Source: Bog-950 sp046329495 (GTDB lineage Bacteria; Bacteroidota; Bacteroidia; Chitinophagales; LD1). Taken from it: a DNA stretch of 64,000 nucleotides. The stretch's first letter is position 1. Every line of letters starts with the position of its first letter. The translations under genes and the position numbers were made by a program. The notes under the pieces were generated by a model. That model was not told where the DNA came from. It was given only the letters and a program-made list of their open reading frames with translations, and searched no databases. Below, piece by piece: positions 61,389 to 64,000 of this stretch. The DNA lies in NCBI GenBank assembly GCA_046329495.1, contig JAXLUO010000004.1, forward strand, positions 1-64,000, in the 5' to 3' direction.

Positions 61389-62312
61389 GTGGAAGAAGTT
61401 AAATCAGAACAATCCATCAGCACCGTCAGAGCCTGCCGGATAGTAGGACTATCTACATCCGCCGTTTATTACAAAAGCCGCAAGGACGACAGCGAAGTAA
61501 TAGCCAAACTGCAAAGCCTGGCAGAGAAACTGCCTACACGCGGTTTTGGGGTGTATTACGGGCGTATCCGCAATGAAGGTCTGGAATGGAATCATAAACG
61601 GGTTAAGCGCGTGTACGACCTGCTAAAACTCAATATCCGCAGGAAACATAAGCGTAGGTTACCTAACCGGGAAAAACTGCCTCTTGAACAACCGACAAGC
61701 ATAAATCAAAAATGGAGCATGGATTTTATGAGTGATGCACTGACAGACGGAAGAAAGTTCCGCACCTTCAATCTTCTAGATGATTTTAACCGCGAAGTAT
61801 TAGCTGTTGAAGCAGATACTTCATTGCCGGCTAAACGTGTGGTAAGGGTACTGGAACGCGTGATATGGGAACGGGGTAAACCCTCTTTCATCAGAGTAGA
61901 TAACGGGCCTGAATTTATCAGCAGCACATTGGAAGCATTCTGCAAGGATCAAGGGATTACCTTGCAGTTTATTAAGCCCGGCAAACCTATGCAAAACGGC
62001 TTTGTGGAAAGGTTGAACCGGACTTACCGGGAGGACGTTCTTGATGCTTATCTATTCAATAACATTAAACAGGTAAGAGCAATCAGCGAGGAATGGGTGG
62101 TCGATTACAATGCCTATCATCCACATCAGTCTTTACAAGGCTACAGTCCCATTGGCTATCGCCAGGCTGTTGAAAGTGGAAAACTCCGCCCCACTCAGGC
62201 TCCGCAGGAGTTTACCACATGCAACAGCGGTTCTAGTAATAATAGCTCTGATATAAATAATTTAACTTCGAATATTATTAAACAGCCAAAGTCTAATTTA
62301 CCCCTATCTTAA
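61389..62312 (+). CDS. IS3-family transposase OrfB (DDE integrase domain)
   Basis: 307 residues from the GTG at 61389, though the real translation probably enters by frameshift from orfA at 61359. A HTH_21-like N-terminus (TVRACRIVGLSTSAVYY) precedes the rve catalytic core. The three acidic residues lie in WSMDFMSDALTDGR, FIRVDNGPEF and QNGFVERLNRTYRED, in the DD(35)E arrangement. It ends inside the right inverted repeat. Full-length and intact. Confidence 0.95.
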   Translation: MEEVKSEQSISTVRACRIVGLSTSAVYYKSRKDDSEVIAKLQSLAEKLPTRGFGVYYGRIRNEGLEWNHKRVKRVYDLLKLNIRRKHKRRLPNREKLPLEQPTSINQKWSMDFMSDALTDGRKFRTFNLLDDFNREVLAVEADTSLPAKRVVRVLERVIWERGKPSFIRVDNGPEFISSTLEAFCKDQGITLQFIKPGKPMQNGFVERLNRTYREDVLDAYLFNNIKQVRAISEEWVVDYNAYHPHQSLQGYSPIGYRQAVESGKLRPTQAPQEFTTCNSGSSNNSSDINNLTSNIIKQPKSNLPLS

Positions 62313-62328
62313 AAAGGGGGTGCTTACA
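62291..62328 (-). repeat. Right terminal inverted repeat of the IS
   Basis: Reverse complement begins TGTAAGCACCCCCT and ends TAAATTAGAC, matching the left repeat. It includes the orfB stop codon and supplies the new stop codon of the interrupted gene. Confidence 0.88.
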
Positions 62329-62914
62329 ATAAAAGTAGGCCGGCTAAGGCGATGGTGAATACAACTACCATTACTGCAATGAACTTGGCCCAACCCTTTT
62401 CATACAGTGTTTCGCTGCCAATTACAGCGCTATTGCTTTGCTCGTTGTAGCGACTTATATAAACGCTTACCAGGTCTTTAAACTCTTCGTATTGCTGCAG
62501 GTTAACACCACGCCTCGGCATGCGGCAACTAAGATTGAACTGCTTTGGTTTGCCATTGGTGCGGAAACTGCAAAACAGGTTGCCCTGGTATTCGTCGGTG
62601 TAGAAGTTGGTTAGCTGGCTGTAGTTGATTTTATAATCAGCAGGGGAGAAGTAACCGGGGTTAAGAAAGTGCATTTCCAGGCCTTCTTCTGTAACGGCAA
62701 CTTCCACTTTAGGCGACATTTTAAGAATAACATAGATAGGCATAACCACACCTAACAATACGGTTAGTATACCAATGGCTATAAGTCCCCAATTGCCCAG
62801 TTCGCTGGCAAAGAGTGCTATTACGAATACAGCCGGCACTACAACCAGGGCAGGTATAAAGGCCACCTTGGTGGTTCTGCCTGTTTCGTTATAGCGTAAG
62901 CCGTAGATAGCCAT
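62324..62914 (-). CDS. Truncated membrane protein gene (interrupted by the IS)
   Basis: 196 residues with two N-terminal membrane helices (about 17-35 and 40-66) and the beginning of another near the end (AVMVVVFTIALAGLLLL). Between them is a soluble beta-rich domain (KVEVAVTEEGLEMHFLNPGY ...). The last codon TTG and the stop TAA come from the IS inverted repeat and target duplication, so the native C-terminus is lost. In-frame continuation is found at 60915-61037 on the other side of the IS. The fourth helix and basic tail would be removed, so the product may be inactive. It precedes the ABC ATPase gene in the same direction, 5 bp away. Family not recognised. Confidence 0.85.
   Translation of the reverse strand: MAIYGLRYNETGRTTKVAFIPALVVVPAVFVIALFASELGNWGLIAIGILTVLLGVVMPIYVILKMSPKVEVAVTEEGLEMHFLNPGYFSPADYKINYSQLTNFYTDEYQGNLFCSFRTNGKPKQFNLSCRMPRRGVNLQQYEEFKDLVSVYISRYNEQSNSAVIGSETLYEKGWAKFIAVMVVVFTIALAGLLLL
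62329..62332. repeat. Target-site duplication ATAA, right copy
   Basis: Matches the copy at 61034-61037. Removing one copy rejoins the interrupted reading frame. Confidence 0.85.
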
Positions 62915-62919
62915 AGTGC

Positions 62920-64000
62920 TTAATTTACCTGTGTACCGCTAACACGCTTCTTGATGTTATCAAGATCGCCTTTAGGGATGGCAGCAATAAGCTTTTGGGT
63001 GTATTCGCGCTGCGGGTTGTTGTAAATGTCGTCGCTGCTGCCCATTTCTTCAATCTTGCCCTTGTTCATTACCACCATGCGGTCACTCATGAATTTAACA
63101 ACCGAGAGGTCGTGGGAGATGAAGATATAGGTGAATTTGAACTCCTCGCGCAGTTGGATAAGCAGGTTCAGCACCTGGGCCTGTACCGATACATCGAGTG
63201 CTGAAACCGATTCATCGCAGATGATGAACTTAGGGTTAAGGGCCAAAGCGCGGGCAATACAAATACGCTGGCGCTGGCCACCGCTAAACTCGTGCGGGTA
63301 GCGGTTAAAGTGCTCGGGGCGCATGTTTACCTTACGTAACAGGTCGAATACCTTCTCCTTACGCTCTTTCTCGTTGCTGTAAATGCCGTGTACGCTCATT
63401 GGCTCCATAATGGCATTGCCAATGGTAATACGCGGATTAAGTGAACTATAAGGGTCCTGGAAGATGATTTGCATATGCTCGCGCATTTGCTTCATATCCT
63501 GGTTATTCAGGTTCAATATGTCCTTACCATCAAAGTTTATGGAACCGCCATGGGCAGGCAAAAGGCGCAATAACGTGCGGCCCAATGTGGTTTTTCCACA
63601 GCCCGATTCGCCTACCAGACCAAGGGTTTCGCCCTCGTGTACGGTGAAGCTTACATCATCTACCGCCTTTACATAATCGGTGGTCTGGCCAAAGAAGTTC
63701 TTCGACTTGGGGAACCAGGTTTGCAGGTTCTTAACGTCCAGTATTACACGGCGGCCAAGCACTTCCTCGCGGCGCTTTTGAGTTTCAGCTTCGCTGATAA
63801 CTACCGCGTTAATAGCCTGTTCTACCGAGGTGTGCTTTTCTACTATCTCGCCGTTCTCTTTCTCCTCCATAAAGTCTACCACGGTTGGCAACTTGCTCAG
63901 GCGCTTACCCAGTGGCGGGCGACAGGCTAATAAGCTTTTGGTATAAGGGTGTTGCGGGTTACCGAAGATCTCCACTACAGGTCCCTGCTCCACAATCTGC
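62920..64000 (-). CDS. Tandem-domain peptide/nickel-type ABC ATPase (partial, runs off right edge)
   Basis: The visible 360 residues include the end of one ATPase domain (QIVEQGPVVEIFGNPQHPYT and KSLLACRP, the usual C-terminus of an OppD-type subunit). They continue without a break into a full OppF-type domain with Walker A LGLVGESGCGKTTLGRTLL, IIFQDPYSSLNPR, the signature FSGGQRQRICIARAL, Walker B FIICDESVSALDV and the H-loop IFISHDLS. The protein is therefore a fused double ATPase like GsiA/YejF. The start lies outside the window, since the frame is open to base 64000. It would power import of oligopeptides or similar substrates. The truncated membrane-protein gene is 5 bp downstream in the same operon. 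Confidence 0.9.
   Translation of the reverse strand, partial: QIVEQGPVVEIFGNPQHPYTKSLLACRPPLGKRLSKLPTVVDFMEEKENGEIVEKHTSVEQAINAVVISEAETQKRREEVLGRRVILDVKNLQTWFPKSKNFFGQTTDYVKAVDDVSFTVHEGETLGLVGESGCGKTTLGRTLLRLLPAHGGSINFDGKDILNLNNQDMKQMREHMQIIFQDPYSSLNPRITIGNAIMEPMSVHGIYSNEKERKEKVFDLLRKVNMRPEHFNRYPHEFSGGQRQRICIARALALNPKFIICDESVSALDVSVQAQVLNLLIQLREEFKFTYIFISHDLSVVKFMSDRMVVMNKGKIEEMGSSDDIYNNPQREYTQKLIAAIPKGDLDNIKKRVSGTQVN

Larger units (their letters stand above)
61038..62328 (+). mobile_element. Complete IS3-family insertion sequence (IS407-like), 1,291 bp
   Basis: Imperfect terminal inverted repeats of about 38 bp (61038-61076 and 62291-62328) begin TGTAAGC and end in ATTAGAC. The 5'-TG...CA-3' ends are typical of IS3 elements. 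Flanking ATAA duplications mark recent insertion. It carries orfA, orfB and a -1 frameshift site. It has interrupted a minus-strand gene. All parts are intact, so it may still be mobile. Confidence 0.96.

Noticed and set aside
1..64000. tRNA, rRNA and CRISPR arrays
   Set aside because: No cloverleaf-like tRNA, no rRNA segment and no regularly spaced repeat-spacer pattern was seen in any gap when read by eye.

Overview
The window reads as chromosomal DNA of a member of the Bacteroidota, most like Chitinophagales/Chitinophagaceae; the family-level placement is inference. The sequence-level reasons are: several proteins with type IX secretion (T9SS) C-terminal sorting domains, a PorP/SprF-type protein beside a giant gliding-type adhesin, an OstA-like protein after an MCE protein, a TonB-dependent receptor, many short lipoproteins, and promoter-like -7 motifs of the TAnnTTTG type instead of sigma-70 boxes. 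Genes lie on both strands. Eleven convergent junctions occur, and seven of them leave 8 bp or less between stop codons.

Layout. 1-3.8 kb: end of an MCE lipid-transport protein, an OstA-like protein, a small membrane protein and a serine hydrolase lipoprotein. 4.1-8.1 kb: a secreted beta-helix protein with strongly biased codons, then a PAS histidine kinase (coding extends upstream of its first ATG) with two receiver proteins. 8.1-14.1 kb: a BamA-like outer-membrane protein, a DUF899 protein, a CAP-domain protein, a seven-repeat T9SS protein and a beta-helix lipoprotein. 14.4-16.9 kb: a TPR histidine kinase and NarL-type regulator pair. 16.9-18.1 kb: a 1.17-kb gene-poor region full of short repeats with one perfect DnaA-box match. 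18.1-26.8 kb: penicillin acylase family protein, rhomboid protease, DUF1295 protein, DegT aminotransferase, type II NADH dehydrogenase. 27.1-29.6 kb: a three-gene acyl-CoA operon (enoyl-CoA hydratase, BKACE, PECR-like reductase).

30.06-38.5 kb is the most coherent system: a cobalamin riboswitch followed by seven tightly packed genes. Two encode T9SS-sorted surface proteins, followed by a BtuB-like receptor, a BtuG-like propeller lipoprotein, a BtuF-like binding lipoprotein, BtuC and BtuD. Together they would take corrinoids from outside the cell through the outer membrane and periplasm into the cytoplasm. A PduO-type adenosyltransferase at 45.3 kb would convert the imported corrinoid to coenzyme.

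38.5-49.5 kb is mostly housekeeping: receiver protein, thioredoxin-fold lipoprotein-processing-type protein, rarA, deoxynucleoside kinase with a basic tail, trpS, gatC, LolD-like ATPase, galTK and a heptosyltransferase-like enzyme. 49.5-52.2 kb is a cluster of small lipoproteins with two strong hairpin terminators, one a perfect 50-bp palindrome. 52.3-60.6 kb is a T9SS module: 1,669-residue adhesin, SprF-like protein and OmpA/PorE-like protein. 60.9-62.9 kb holds a complete IS3-family element (IS407-like) that has split a membrane-protein gene; the gene can be rejoined in frame across the 4-bp target duplication. The window ends inside a tandem-domain peptide ABC ATPase.
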